This document shows positions 19,252 to 28,981 of a stretch of 64,000 nt of DNA, piece after piece; the first letter of the stretch is position 1; each line of letters begins with the position of its first letter. The notes beneath the pieces are model-generated. The model had not been told where the DNA came from. It worked only from the letters and a program-made list of their open reading frames with translations, and did no database searches. The stretch comes from Oscillospiraceae bacterium (GTDB lineage: Bacteria; Bacillota; Clostridia; Oscillospirales; Oscillospiraceae): positions 50,827 to 114,826 of the forward strand of contig JAGFXR010000005.1 of assembly GCA_017861365.1 (NCBI GenBank), written 5' to 3'. Position numbers and translations under genes: made by a program.

Positions 19252-19280
19252 ATTATACATTGCCGGAAGTGTTGAGTCAA
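19252..19280 (-). promoter_or_regulatory. Promoter of the methyltransferase-ecf-truA operon
   Basis: On the minus strand TTGACT (19280-19275), a 17-base spacer and TATAAT (19257-19252). Confidence 0.75.
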
Positions 19281-19339
19281 TTACATTTTACATGTTCGTT
19301 TTTTCGGCGGAAATGGCGGGCATTGCAGAAAAACAGGCA

Positions 19340-19368
19340 TTGTAACCTATCGTAATCTGTGCTAAAAT
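19340..19368 (+). promoter_or_regulatory. Promoter of the DivIVA-like / fumarase-beta operon
   Basis: TTGTAA (19340-19345), a 17-base spacer and TAAAAT (19363-19368), 34 bases before the start codon. It is divergent from the methyltransferase promoter. Confidence 0.65.
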
Positions 19369-19401
19369 GTCAGAGAAATCATGCCGTAAGGAGGAAACCC
19401 G

Positions 19402-20100
19402 ATGAGTGCCAAAGGACAGCAATTCCGCAATTCGGTTGTTGGCGGCTTCAACCGGCAGGATGTGGTGCAATACATAGAGTCCGCGACGCGGGAATATCAC
19501 ACTCGTATCAATTCTCTGGAGAAGGAATTGGAGGCGGAGCGGGAGAAAAATTCTGTGATGGCACGGGAGCTTGCGTCCTTTCGCGCCGAGAATGCTGGCC
19601 GGCAGGAACTGCTGGGACGGCTATCAGGAGAGCTGGAAAAGAGAAACGCGTCTCTGAGCCAGAAAAATACGGTGATTGCACAGGCTGACCGGGAGCTGGC
19701 GGCGCTGAGAGATACGGTACAGAAGATGGAGGAGGACGCCGCCGCTTACGGAATGCTCAAAGAGCTGGCGGGAGCCATTGAACTGGAGGCCCGCAACCGC
19801 GCGCAGGTGCTGGTTTGCCGCGCGGAGGAGACCGCGCGGCAAACCAGGAATGGCCTGGAGCAGTGGATGGATTGTCTCCAGACCAACTATGCACGGCTGC
19901 GGCAGGATATCGACGCGATGCTCAGCTACGCGGGCAGCGAGATGGAGCGGACAAAAACTGTTTTTCAGAGCATGGCGTCGGGCTTTGCGGAGCAGGATGA
20001 GGCGCTGAGAAGTATTGTGGATGCGTATCACAGGGGAAGTGATACCACGCCGGTTCCGGCGGTGGCTGAGGCGCAAAAGGAGGAGGCAGGGGTGTGTTGA
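19402..20100 (+). CDS. DivIVA-like coiled-coil protein
   Basis: 232 residues. The N-terminus contains VVGGFNRQDVVQYIESATRE, the DivIVA-type lipid-binding start in which a GGF-type turn is followed by a helix. Residues 35-110 form a long coiled coil (heptads rich in Glu/Leu/Lys). A second helical part runs to about 205 and a loose tail follows. DivIVA relatives mark curved membranes at poles or septa; a role in division or sporulation is inferred. Start ATG follows TAAGGAGGAAA. It overlaps the next gene by seven bases. Confidence 0.8.
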   Translation: MSAKGQQFRNSVVGGFNRQDVVQYIESATREYHTRINSLEKELEAEREKNSVMARELASFRAENAGRQELLGRLSGELEKRNASLSQKNTVIAQADRELAALRDTVQKMEEDAAAYGMLKELAGAIELEARNRAQVLVCRAEETARQTRNGLEQWMDCLQTNYARLRQDIDAMLSYAGSEMERTKTVFQSMASGFAEQDEALRSIVDAYHRGSDTTPVPAVAEAQKEEAGVC

Positions 20101-20657
20101 GCGAGGTTCATCTGAACACATCGGAGCTGCCAAAAGCGGTGGCAGAGCTGAGAGCGGGAGACAGGGTTCTGCTGTCGGGCGTCATCTATACGGCCCGTGA
20201 CGCGGCGCATAAGCGTATGTTTGAATTGCTGGATCAGGGCAAACCGCTGCCCTTTGAGATGGGCGGGGCGGTGATTTATTACGCGGGGCCGACTCCCGGG
20301 CAGCAGGGTATGGCGGTTGGAGCCTGCGGCCCCACCACCTCCGGACGAATGGATGTCTTTGCGCCCCGGCTTCTGGATTTGGGTCTAACGGCCATGATCG
20401 GAAAAGGGGAGCGCGGCCAGGCGGTTTGCGAAGCCATTGTACGCAATGGAGCCTGTTATTTCGCGGCGGTAGGCGGTGCAGGCGCGCTGATTGCGAAATG
20501 CATCGAGACCTCGGAGGTCGTTGCCTTTGAGGAGCTCGGCTGCGAATCGGTCAAGAAAATGACGGTGAAAGAATTTCCCCTCACGGTCGCAATAGACGCT
20601 TATGGAGGAAATCTATATCAAACCGGACGTATGGCCTATATGATGTCTGCCGAGTAA
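20094..20657 (+). CDS. Beta subunit of a class I (Fe-S) fumarase/tartrate dehydratase-type enzyme
   Basis: 187 residues matching the C-terminal swivelling domain of class I fumarases and L(+)-tartrate dehydratase beta. The block GPTPGQQGMAVGACGPTTSGRMD (about 63-85) is the family hallmark, followed by MIGKGERG. This subunit normally works only with an alpha subunit that carries the [4Fe-4S] cluster; no alpha gene is adjacent. Start is GTG at 20094 (AGGAGG upstream) or the next TTG, inside the end of the DivIVA-like gene, so the two are translationally coupled. Confidence 0.88.
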   Translation: MLSEVHLNTSELPKAVAELRAGDRVLLSGVIYTARDAAHKRMFELLDQGKPLPFEMGGAVIYYAGPTPGQQGMAVGACGPTTSGRMDVFAPRLLDLGLTAMIGKGERGQAVCEAIVRNGACYFAAVGGAGALIAKCIETSEVVAFEELGCESVKKMTVKEFPLTVAIDAYGGNLYQTGRMAYMMSAE

Positions 20658-20733
20658 CGGAAACAAAACGCCGACATGCGGGCTTTGGAGCATACGTTCC
20701 AATTCCCATGAAGACGAGATATGTTCAGCAGAA

Positions 20734-20768
20734 AGAACCGCCGGCCAGTGAGCCGGCGGTTCTTATTT
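20734..20768. terminator. Terminator between converging transcripts
   Basis: 12-base stem AGAACCGCCGGC / GCCGGCGGTTCT with loop CAGTGA, followed by TATTT on the plus strand and TTCTTTCT-type sequence on the minus strand. Confidence 0.75.
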
Positions 20769-20837
20769 GACGCGAAGCTGCCACAGGCTGTGCCAGTGTG
20801 GGTCTGACTAAACTGTTTTGAGCTGCCATGCGGCCAT

Positions 20838-22151
20838 TCACTGGGCTGCTGAGAGTATTTGGGGATGAAGAATGGGGAGCGTACTTCTTAATTGCGCTGC
20901 TAGATGCAGAAACAGAGGTTGCTGGGCATATATGAAGCTTTCCTTACTGTAATTGTAATTAATCACCCAAAGGAGATCGTCTCTGGTAGCCAGAATGTTG
21001 TAGTAAATATCCACATAAATGGTTTTCAGGCTGAGATCTTCTACCTGAAAAATATGATTGCACATGGTAAAATGAAGATCAGCATGGTGAGCCGCATCCG
21101 TCACACGCGTGATCTGCGGATTGAGCTGCGTCATTTTTTGATAAAGCGCCTGGCTCCAATCCTCGTTGCCTTGATCGTTCACATAAACGGTTTTGGAGCC
21201 GGAAATGATATGACTCAGCTTTGCATCGGAGCGCTCAAGCTGGAAAATTTTATCCTCTGATGCCTTACCCATGACATGATGCAGTGCGTCGTCATAGGCA
21301 AACATAATGGTTTTCATCTTATTTTTCTGCCCGTTATAAAGTGAGGCATAGGTGATATTAAAAATAGAACCCAAAAATACCCGGGACATTTCCTCAAGCT
21401 TTTCTTCCGGTGTGTACTTGACAAAAAACAGGATCCAGTTTCGCCACGCATAGTACGTGGGAAATGTGTTTTCACATTCTTTTTTTGCGCCCATGACGTG
21501 AAGCGCCTTCGATTGTCCACAGGATGCAACACGATAGCCGGCCTGAAGACACAGATAGCACCATTCCGTATCGTCCCAATACAGAAAGTTCTCCTCCGGC
21601 ATCAGACCGATCTGCCGGATTACACGGGTTCTCACCATGAGGGAACAGGCGGCGACACTGTCGCAGTAAACGACATCGGGCATGCTACCATCTTCCAATT
21701 GATTCAGATAGTTCGACTCAACACAGTAAGTACTGAAATTGATATGAATGCCAAATTGCTGTACGTAGGAAGGCGCTTCCATATGATAGACCTTGGAGCC
21801 CGCCATACCTACGTCCGGATGTGTCTCCAAAAAATCATAAAGCGCGCCAACGGCATCCTCATCCAAAAACGCATCATTGTCAACACACATAAGATAGCGG
21901 TAATCCTGTTCCATGGCCTTGCGAAGTCCCGCGTTAAAGCCCCCGGAGCCGCCTAAATTTTCGTGATTGACAATGAGAGTGAGCTGGTCTCCATAGGTCG
22001 CCTGAATGCGCTCAACAGAGTGGTCCTCCGACGCGTTATCCACCACATAAAGGTCAAAATCCTGCATTGTAGATTCCAGAACGGACTGAATACACTGCAA
22101 TACATAGTCTTCCTTATTATAGTTACAGATTACAATTCCAATTGCTTTCAT
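20838..22151 (-). CDS. Family 2 glycosyltransferase with an unusual C-terminal extension
   Basis: 437 residues. Residues 1-270 are a GT2 domain: IVICNYNKEDYVLQCI at the N-terminus, VDNASEDHS, NLGGSGGFNAGLRKA near 66, the metal-binding MCVDNDAFL near 90, and the catalytic-base region YWDDTEWCY near 185. This pattern fits rhamnosyl/galactofuranosyl-type transferases that extend surface polysaccharides; the sugar is not predictable. Residues 290-437 have no membrane segment and match nothing I recognise. Start ATG at 22151 uses AGGTG; the GTG at 22160 overlaps that site. Monocistronic, apart from any polysaccharide cluster. Confidence 0.85.
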   Translation of the reverse strand: MKAIGIVICNYNKEDYVLQCIQSVLESTMQDFDLYVVDNASEDHSVERIQATYGDQLTLIVNHENLGGSGGFNAGLRKAMEQDYRYLMCVDNDAFLDEDAVGALYDFLETHPDVGMAGSKVYHMEAPSYVQQFGIHINFSTYCVESNYLNQLEDGSMPDVVYCDSVAACSLMVRTRVIRQIGLMPEENFLYWDDTEWCYLCLQAGYRVASCGQSKALHVMGAKKECENTFPTYYAWRNWILFFVKYTPEEKLEEMSRVFLGSIFNITYASLYNGQKNKMKTIMFAYDDALHHVMGKASEDKIFQLERSDAKLSHIISGSKTVYVNDQGNEDWSQALYQKMTQLNPQITRVTDAAHHADLHFTMCNHIFQVEDLSLKTIYVDIYYNILATRDDLLWVINYNYSKESFIYAQQPLFLHLAAQLRSTLPILHPQILSAAQ

Positions 22152-22306
22152 CAGATGCACCTGATTTTTATTTGATACTGTTTTTCAGAGAGATGAATAC
22201 AAGCGGCGCGAATCAGAATCAGCCGGAAGAAAGGACACGATTCAGTGGAGCGCGACCAGTATTTTCGTCTAAACACAGGGGATTATTTGAATCCCTAAAT
22301 AACACC

Positions 22307-22334
22307 ATTATAATGTCGAATCTGAAAATTGCAA
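22307..22334 (-). promoter_or_regulatory. Probable promoter of the glycosyltransferase
   Basis: On the minus strand TTGCAA (22334-22329), a 16-base spacer and TATAAT (22312-22307), giving a leader of about 150 bases. Nothing else was recognised between 22152 and 22446. Confidence 0.5.
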
Positions 22335-22446
22335 TATGAAATGAAGGAAAAATCTAACCAAATTAAAAAGTGTTTTTTTCAATAAAAAGCGCAGGCGCGA
22401 AACGTGCATTCATTCATATCAAACCTGTTGAAAGGAAACGAATGTT

Positions 22447-23193
22447 TTAATTGTCTGAGTAGTCGATGTGCTCTAAAAATAATCCGCAGGCATCCGCGAT
22501 ATAACCCGCCCGCTTCCGCTCTTTCGACTGAAGAATGTCCGGGATACTGTCGGCGTGAATCGCTCCGGAGCCTGCTGCTACGAGAGTTCCCACAACCCGC
22601 CTGACCATCTGGTGGAGAAAGCCGCTGCCCCGGACTCTCACTCGCACGCATCCGTCCCGCTGGGTGATTTGAATGTCGTGCAGCAGGCGCACCATAGATT
22701 TCTTTTTGGATTTGGCATTGGAAAACGCGGTGAAGTCGTGGGCTCCCAGCAGATGTCCGGCGGCCTGCCGCATGGCGTCCAGATCAAGCTCCTGCCTGAC
22801 ATGCATACTGTATTTCCGCAGAAAAGGATTGGGATACGTCCGGTTCCAGATCTGATACAGATATGTTTTATTCTTGGCGCAATACCGGGCATGAAAGGAC
22901 TCCGGAACCCGGCTTACCTCCAAAACACCGATGTCATGGGGCAGGTATTGACTGAAATACAGCTTGATTTCCTCCTCGGACGGCTCCAGCGCGGTTTTAA
23001 AATGAGCCGTCTGAGCCAGGGCGTGAACCCCGGCGTCTGTTCTGCTGCAGCCGATGAGCTCGGTTGGCTCTCCCAGCAGCGCGGACAGCACCTGTTCCAG
23101 TTTGCCCTGGATGGTGTTTTCGCCGTTCCCAAGCCGCTGCCAGCCCTGATACCTGCCTCCGTCATATTGAATCAGCAATTTATAATTGTTCAT
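22447..23193 (-). CDS. truA: tRNA pseudouridine synthase TruA, second copy
   Basis: 248-residue TruA family enzyme with the catalytic block GCSRTDAGVHALAQTAHF (about 47) and FLHQMVRRVVGTLV near 195. It is clearly divergent from the copy at 15.0-15.7 kb (for example GCSRTDAGVHA versus GAGRTDAGVHA), so it is a paralogue and not a recent duplicate. It is monocistronic with its own promoter. Target could be the same tRNA positions or a shifted set; sequence alone cannot tell. Confidence 0.93.
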   Translation of the reverse strand: MNNYKLLIQYDGGRYQGWQRLGNGENTIQGKLEQVLSALLGEPTELIGCSRTDAGVHALAQTAHFKTALEPSEEEIKLYFSQYLPHDIGVLEVSRVPESFHARYCAKNKTYLYQIWNRTYPNPFLRKYSMHVRQELDLDAMRQAAGHLLGAHDFTAFSNAKSKKKSMVRLLHDIQITQRDGCVRVRVRGSGFLHQMVRRVVGTLVAAGSGAIHADSIPDILQSKERKRAGYIADACGLFLEHIDYSDN

Positions 23194-23229
23194 GGCGCAC
23201 CCCTTATGGTTGATTCTGTGAATATCATC

Positions 23230-23258
23230 ATGATAGCACAGAACACCGAATGGGACAA
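23230..23258 (-). promoter_or_regulatory. Promoter of the second truA
   Basis: On the minus strand TTGTCC (23258-23253), a 17-base spacer and TATCAT (23235-23230). Confidence 0.55.
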
Positions 23259-23327
23259 TGGGCGCACATCTTGCGGCGTCTATTGGGCGTGGGTTTAATC
23301 CGACGCCCGCCGCAGCCGGGTCAGCGG

Positions 23328-23711
23328 CTAAAAAATATTTTCCAGATTCAGCGCATCCATCTCATAAAGCAGGTTGATTTCACTCATCAGAGCGGCACAG
23401 GCCGCGGCAAATTCTCCGCCTGTCTCCTGCTTGTTTGCCAGTTCCCCCAGAGAGTGGAATTCCACCAGAATCTGATCAATATCCCGGTGAACAAAAATCA
23501 CGTGGAAATATGGCTCGTGGGCTTCCCACGCCGAACGCGCCTGCGTCACGCTTTGTTCCGAATGCTCCCAGTCGCCCTCCTGGGCGTATGCTTGGGCGCT
23601 GGAGAGCGTATCGGTTAATTCCCTGCAAATATGCTTGATGTAATAATAATTGAGGAAGGAACCCGCAAGCATGACGACCAGTAAGGCAACAGAAATCCAC
23701 AGGCGTTTCAT
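23328..23711 (-). CDS. DUF4363-family protein
   Basis: 127 residues with an N-terminal membrane anchor (about 5-25) and a helical outward domain with the conserved SEQSVTQARSAWEAHEPYFHVIFVHRDID region. This matches DUF4363, which very often sits next to DUF421 genes in Clostridia. Its ATG overlaps the DUF421 stop (23711-23708), so they are translationally coupled. Function unknown; likely a membrane complex with the DUF421 protein. Confidence 0.85.
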   Translation of the reverse strand: MKRLWISVALLVVMLAGSFLNYYYIKHICRELTDTLSSAQAYAQEGDWEHSEQSVTQARSAWEAHEPYFHVIFVHRDIDQILVEFHSLGELANKQETGGEFAAACAALMSEINLLYEMDALNLENIF

Positions 23712-24388
23712 ACGTTTGTCTCCTTTACCGAGCAGTAAACCTGGTTGTTATCGTCGACTGTCATTAAAAAGACCTCTTTGGGTGATTTGACTCCGCTGGA
23801 CGCAAGCTGCTTTTGCAGCCAAACATCATCGAGGCCGCGCTTTTGAAGCGTCTGGTGGAGCACCTGCCCGTCGTTGATGATGATGCGCGGCAGCGTGGGG
23901 TCGGCAGGGGACAGCTGCAAATCCTTGGCGGGTACAGGCTGCTCCTTGGCATACGGAAGCACGGTCAGCTGACCGTTGGTTTCCCAAATGGCGTATTTGA
24001 CCATGCCGATATCAGGATATCCCTTCAGCCGCAGCTCTTCCAGAAGCTCGTCCACCGTGCAGCGGTTTTTGGTCATTTCGCGCTGCCGGATCTTCCCGTT
24101 TTCCACCAGGATACTGGGCGTTCCGTCCAGCAGGTTGCGAAGGCGGACGCTTTTTAAATTAAGCACCGATATCACGGACGCAAGGCAGAGCAGCGTCATG
24201 ATAGGCACAATTCCAGCCAGCAGGGGAATGCCGTAGTCCTGCATAGGGACGGCGGCCAGATCCGCGATGATGAGAGCGAACACAAATTCAGTGGGCTCCA
24301 ACTCTCCGATCTGCCGCTTTCCCAGCAGGCGAATGCCCAAGATGATAAAGAGATAGAGCACGATGGTGCGAATAATGGCAATGGTCAT
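23708..24388 (-). CDS. DUF421 (YetF-like) membrane protein
   Basis: 226 residues: three N-terminal membrane helices (about 5-23, 35-52, 57-77) and a cytoplasmic pair of small alpha/beta domains including the block KGYPDIGMVKYAIWETNGQL near 125, the DUF421/YetF signature. In Bacillus, YetF-like proteins accumulate in spores and membranes, but function is poorly known. It is the first gene of the pair with DUF4363. Confidence 0.9.
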   Translation of the reverse strand: MTIAIIRTIVLYLFIILGIRLLGKRQIGELEPTEFVFALIIADLAAVPMQDYGIPLLAGIVPIMTLLCLASVISVLNLKSVRLRNLLDGTPSILVENGKIRQREMTKNRCTVDELLEELRLKGYPDIGMVKYAIWETNGQLTVLPYAKEQPVPAKDLQLSPADPTLPRIIINDGQVLHQTLQKRGLDDVWLQKQLASSGVKSPKEVFLMTVDDNNQVYCSVKETNV

Positions 24389-24533
24389 ACGGATTCTCCC
24401 TCTGGCAGTAAAATCAGTGGTTTTGATGGTAAAATTGTATTATCATTCTTTCCCGTTTTTTGCCCGGTATGCTGTTTCACTTTGGCAAAAAGCACGGTTT
24501 TTGTATTTTGTAGGCTTAGGAAAGAAAATCATG

Positions 24534-24562
24534 TTGCCTTTCGTGACACTTTGCGATAAAAT
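24534..24562 (+). promoter_or_regulatory. Possible promoter of carA-carB-guaA
   Basis: TTGCCT (24534-24539), a 17-base spacer and TAAAAT (24557-24562). The leader to carA is about 105 bases with GC-rich inverted segments near 24610-24645, but I could not identify a PyrR-type element or a purine riboswitch. Confidence 0.4.
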
Positions 24563-24672
24563 ATATTGAAATGCGTTCTGACACATTGATACAATCGACA
24601 GGCTGGCCTCATCCGCCGCTGCCGCGGTTGCGTCGGTGTGTTTTTCAAAACAAGAAAGGTGCGTGATATGCC

Positions 24673-25755
24673 ATGCGGGCGACCTTGATCTTAGAAAACG
24701 GTGTTGTCTTTCATGGAGAATCCATCGGATTGCCGGGTGAGCGGGTATGTGAGATTGTGTTTAACACCTCAATGACCGGCTATCAGGAGATTCTGACCGA
24801 TCCCTCTTACGCGGGTCAGGGAATTGTCATGAGTTATCCCCTGATCGGCAACTACGGCGTTAATCATGAGGATAATGAATCGTTACATCCCTGGGCGGAG
24901 GCATTGATTGTCCGTCATCTGGCGGCGCGGGGGAGCAATTTCCGCTGTGAAGCTCCGCTGGATGCCTATTTGAAGGAACACGGGATTGTTGGTATTCAAG
25001 GTGTAGACACGCGCGCTCTGACTCGTATTCTCCGCAATCAGGGAACCATGAACGGCATGATCACCTGCGCGGAGAATTTTTCTGTGCAGGAGAAGCTGGA
25101 AACCATACGGGCTTTCCGGGTATCCGGAACCGTGGAGCGGGCCACCTGCCGTCAGGCGGAGTGCTATCCCGCCGTGGGCGCACAGCTTCGCCGGGTGGCG
25201 CTGATGGATTACGGCGTCAAGCACAATATGATTAACTGCCTTCGTGAGAGAGGCTGCGAGGTGACGGTATTTCCCGCCCACACCTCTGCCCAGACCGTTC
25301 TGGAGCGCGGCTTTGACGGCGTGATGCTCTCCAACGGCCCCGGCGACCCTGCTGACAACACCGAAATCATCAATGAGGTGTTGAAGCTCTACCGCTCCGA
25401 GCTACCGGTTTTCGCGGTTTGCCTGGGACATCAGCTTATGGCGCTGGCGACGGGCGCTCAAACCGAACGGCTGCAATACGGACACCGGGGCGGAAATCAC
25501 CCGGTGCGTGACATCGCGGAACAGCGCGTGTTTATCACCTCCCAAAACCACGGTTATGTGGTCAAAGGAGAGACGGTGGACCCTTCCATCGCGGAGATTT
25601 CCCATGTCAACGTCAACGACGGCACGGTGGAGGGCCTGCGCTACTTAAAAGGCAACGTGTTCACCGTGCAGTTCCACCCCGAGGCGTCTCCTGGACCCAG
25701 GGATACGGAGTATTTATTCGACCGCTTTGTGGCAATGATGGGAGGTGAGCGGTAA
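24673..25755 (+). CDS. carA: Carbamoyl-phosphate synthase small (glutaminase) subunit
   Basis: 360 residues. Releases ammonia from glutamine for CarB, supplying carbamoyl phosphate for pyrimidines and arginine. The N-terminal CPSase small domain ([20 protein letters not shown]) is followed by a class I glutamine amidotransferase domain with the nucleophile in [10 protein letters not shown] (about 250) and the His/Glu pair in [11 protein letters not shown] (about 335). Start ATG at 24673 follows AAAGGTG. The stop shares one base with the carB start (TAATG). Confidence 0.97.
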   Translation: MRATLILENGVVFHGESIGLPGERVCEIVFNTSMTGYQEILTDPSYAGQGIVMSYPLIGNYGVNHEDNESLHPWAEALIVRHLAARGSNFRCEAPLDAYLKEHGIVGIQGVDTRALTRILRNQGTMNGMITCAENFSVQEKLETIRAFRVSGTVERATCRQAECYPAVGAQLRRVALMDYGVKHNMINCLRERGCEVTVFPAHTSAQTVLERGFDGVMLSNGPGDPADNTEIINEVLKLYRSELPVFAVCLGHQLMALATGAQTERLQYGHRGGNHPVRDIAEQRVFITSQNHGYVVKGETVDPSIAEISHVNVNDGTVEGLRYLKGNVFTVQFHPEASPGPRDTEYLFDRFVAMMGGER

Positions 25756-28700
25756 TGCCCAGAAGATCTGACATTAAAAAGGTGCTGGTGCTGGGCTCAG
25801 GCCCCATCATTATCGGACAGGCCGCTGAATTTGACTACGCCGGCACTCAGGCCTGCCGCGCGCTGAAGGAGGAGGGGATTGAGGTTGTCCTGGTCAACTC
25901 CAACCCCGCCACCATCATGACCGACAAGGATATTGCCGATCATGTCTATATCGAACCGCTGAACATCGCTTCGGTGACTCAGATTATTGAGCGGGAAAAG
26001 CCCGACTCCATTTTGCCCACCCTGGGCGGGCAGACCGGTCTGAACCTCGCCATGAATCTTCATGAGGCGGGGATTCTGGCCCAGCACGGCGTGAGGCTGC
26101 TGGGGACCTCCCCCGAGTCCATCCGCAAGGCGGAGGACCGCCAGGGCTTTAAGGACGCCATGGAGGCCATCGGACAGCCCTGTATTACCTCCCTCGTGGT
26201 GGAAACCGTGGAGAGCGCGGTGGACTTTGCGGGGAAAATCGGCTATCCCGTCATCGTGCGCCCCGCTTACACGCTGGGCGGCACCGGCGGCGGCATCGCC
26301 TATGACGAGCCGGGGCTGAGAGAGATCGCCGACCGGGGCATCTCGCTGTCCCGGGTGGGGCAGGTGCTCATTGAGCGCTGCATTTCCGGCTGGAAGGAAA
26401 TTGAGTTTGAGGTCATGCGGGATTCCGCCGGAAACGTAATTCAGATTTGCTCCATGGAGAACTTTGATCCCGTGGGCGTCCACACTGGCGACTCCATTGT
26501 GGTGGCGCCCACCCAGACTCTTGCCAACCGGGAATACCAGATGCTGCGCTCCGCGTCTCTGGACATCATTTCCTCGCTGGAAATCGAAGGGGGCTGCAAC
26601 GTCCAGCTGGCGCTCCATCCCGACAGCTTTGAGTATGCTGTGATTGAGGTAAATCCCCGCGTATCCCGGTCCTCCGCGCTGGCCTCAAAGGCCACCGGCT
26701 ATCCCATCGCCAAGGTGGCGGCAAAAATTGCCCTGGGCTATACGCTGGACGAAATTCCAAATGCGGTGACCGGGAAAACTACTGCCTGCTTCGAGCCGAC
26801 GCTGGATTACTGTGTGCTGAAAATCCCCCGTCTGCCCTTTGATAAGTTCACCACCGCCAGCCGTACGCTGGGGACTCAGATGAAGGCTACCGGCGAAGTT
26901 ATGGCCATTGGAAACTCCTTTGAGGGAGCGCTTATGAAGGCTGTCCGTTCACTGGAGCAGAACGTCCATGCTCTGCGCTTAAACAAGCTCAGCGAGCTGA
27001 CCGACGAGGAGATTGAGGAAAAGCTCAACGATGTGGACGACGAGCGTATCTTCGTGGTGACCGAGGCGCTGCGCCGGGGCATTTCTTCGGATACCATTTT
27101 TGCGGCCACCAAAATTGACCAATGGTTTTTAGACCGCTTGAAGAATATTGTGGACATGGAGAACGAGCTAAAGACCGGACAGCTTGACCCCTCCACCATG
27201 CAGCTTGCCAAGGAGATGGGCTTTGCCGACAGCTATATCGGTTTTCTGGCGGGAAAAGAGCGGAAGGAGATCAAGAGCCTGCGGGAGAGCTGGGGGATCC
27301 GGCCCTCCTTTAAGATGGTGGATACCTGCGCCGCTGAATTTGACGCTGAAACGCCCTATTACTACTCCACCTACGATGGAGAAAACGAGGCGGAAGACAG
27401 CGGAACCGGAAAGCGTAAGGTGCTGGTACTGGGCTCCGGGCCGATCCGCATCGGTCAGGGCATTGAATTTGACTATTGCTGTGTCCATTCGGTGTGGGCG
27501 CTGAAGGCTCAGGGCTGCGAAACCATCATCATCAACAACAATCCGGAGACTGTCTCCACGGATTTTGACGTGGCGGATAAGCTTTACTTTGAGCCCCTGA
27601 CCCCCGAGGATGTGGAGAATATCGTGGAACAGGAGAAGCCCTGGGGCGCGGTGGTGCAGTTCGGCGGACAGACCGCCATCAAGCTGGCCAAGGCGCTGAC
27701 CGATATGGGCGTACCCATTCTTGGAACCTCCTCCGACGGCGTGGACGCAGCTGAGGATCGCGAACGGTTCGACGCCATTCTGCGACAGTGCCGCATTCCC
27801 CGGGCGGATGGAAAAACGGTCTTTACCACGGAAGAGGCTCTCGCCGCCGCCAATGCGGTGGGCTATCCCGTTCTGGTACGCCCCTCTTATGTGCTGGGCG
27901 GTCAGGGAATGGAAATTGCCTACAATGACCGCAATATCATTGAGTTTATGCGAATCATCAACATGACGGTGCAGGAGCACCCGATTCTGGTGGACAAATA
28001 CCTCATGGGCCGTGAGGTCGAGGTTGACGGTGTCTTTGACGGAGAGGATATCCTCGTCCCTGGCATTATGGAGCATGTGGAACGGGCAGGTGTCCATTCC
28101 GGCGACTCTATTTCTGTCTATCCCCCCATTCATGTGGAGGAAAAGCACAAGGAAACCATTTTGAACTATACCAGAGATCTGGCCAAAGCCCTGGGAGTGA
28201 TCGGCCTGATCAACATTCAGTTTATTCTCTATAATGACGAGGTGTTCGTCATTGAGGTCAATCCACGCTCCTCCCGTACCATCCCTTACATCAGCAAGGT
28301 GACCGGCGTGCCGATCATTGAGCTGGCCACCAAGGTCATGCTGGGAGAAAAATTAAAGAATTTGGGCTATGGAACAGGCGTCTATCCCGAGGCGAAGTAC
28401 TTCGCGGTGAAAATGCCGGTCTTTTCCTTTGAAAAGCTCACTAATGTGGATACCGGCCTGGGGCCGGAGATGAAATCCACCGGCGAGGTGCTGGGGTTGG
28501 CGGAATCCTATCCTCAGGCGCTGCTGAAGGCCTTCAAGGGAGCGAATATGCGGGCCCCGAAAAAGGGCGGGCGAATCATCGTCACCGTCAAGGACGAGGA
28601 TAAGCCGGAAATTGTCGGAATTGCCCGGAGCTTCGCGGATATGGGCATTGAAATTCTGGCAACCCAGGGAACCTGCAGCATGCTGCAGGATGCCGGAGTG

Positions 28701-28958
28701 GAGGCAACGCAGATATCCCGGGTTTCTGAGGCGCATCCGAACATCCTTGATATGATTTCCAGCGGTTCTGTGGATCTGATCATCAATACACCCACCAAGG
28801 GCCGCAAGCAGGATACGGACGGGTTTAAGATTCGCCGCTCCGCTGTGGAGCACTCCGTCGCCTGTGTGACGGCAATTGATACCGCCCACGCTATGCTGAC
28901 CGTCCGGGAATTCGGGCGCAGCGAGGATTTAAAGCCCATCGATATCACCAAGATCTAA
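25755..28958 (+). CDS. carB: Carbamoyl-phosphate synthase large subunit
   Basis: 1067 residues, full length. Two homologous ATP-grasp halves, each opening with VLVLGSGPI(I/R)IGQ (about residue 10 and 555), and a C-terminal MGS-like regulatory domain (about 935-1067) with [22 protein letters not shown]. The ammonia tunnel and both phosphorylation sites are expected from family knowledge. It overlaps carA by one base and is followed after 23 bases by guaA, so one operon feeds pyrimidine/arginine and GMP synthesis. Confidence 0.98.
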   Translation: MPRRSDIKKVLVLGSGPIIIGQAAEFDYAGTQACRALKEEGIEVVLVNSNPATIMTDKDIADHVYIEPLNIASVTQIIEREKPDSILPTLGGQTGLNLAMNLHEAGILAQHGVRLLGTSPESIRKAEDRQGFKDAMEAIGQPCITSLVVETVESAVDFAGKIGYPVIVRPAYTLGGTGGGIAYDEPGLREIADRGISLSRVGQVLIERCISGWKEIEFEVMRDSAGNVIQICSMENFDPVGVHTGDSIVVAPTQTLANREYQMLRSASLDIISSLEIEGGCNVQLALHPDSFEYAVIEVNPRVSRSSALASKATGYPIAKVAAKIALGYTLDEIPNAVTGKTTACFEPTLDYCVLKIPRLPFDKFTTASRTLGTQMKATGEVMAIGNSFEGALMKAVRSLEQNVHALRLNKLSELTDEEIEEKLNDVDDERIFVVTEALRRGISSDTIFAATKIDQWFLDRLKNIVDMENELKTGQLDPSTMQLAKEMGFADSYIGFLAGKERKEIKSLRESWGIRPSFKMVDTCAAEFDAETPYYYSTYDGENEAEDSGTGKRKVLVLGSGPIRIGQGIEFDYCCVHSVWALKAQGCETIIINNNPETVSTDFDVADKLYFEPLTPEDVENIVEQEKPWGAVVQFGGQTAIKLAKALTDMGVPILGTSSDGVDAAEDRERFDAILRQCRIPRADGKTVFTTEEALAAANAVGYPVLVRPSYVLGGQGMEIAYNDRNIIEFMRIINMTVQEHPILVDKYLMGREVEVDGVFDGEDILVPGIMEHVERAGVHSGDSISVYPPIHVEEKHKETILNYTRDLAKALGVIGLINIQFILYNDEVFVIEVNPRSSRTIPYISKVTGVPIIELATKVMLGEKLKNLGYGTGVYPEAKYFAVKMPVFSFEKLTNVDTGLGPEMKSTGEVLGLAESYPQALLKAFKGANMRAPKKGGRIIVTVKDEDKPEIVGIARSFADMGIEILATQGTCSMLQDAGVEATQISRVSEAHPNILDMISSGSVDLIINTPTKGRKQDTDGFKIRRSAVEHSVACVTAIDTAHAMLTVREFGRSEDLKPIDITKI

Positions 28959-28981
28959 CGATACAAGGAAGGACTGATTTG

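Noticed and set aside
24600..24660. Pyrimidine (PyrR) attenuator or purine riboswitch before carA
   Set aside because: GC-rich inverted segments are present but the conserved PyrR-binding loop or purine aptamer core was not found.
27168..28148. 326-codon minus-strand frame inside carB
   Set aside because: A shadow of the high-GC carB coding frame; carB motifs are fully conserved across it.
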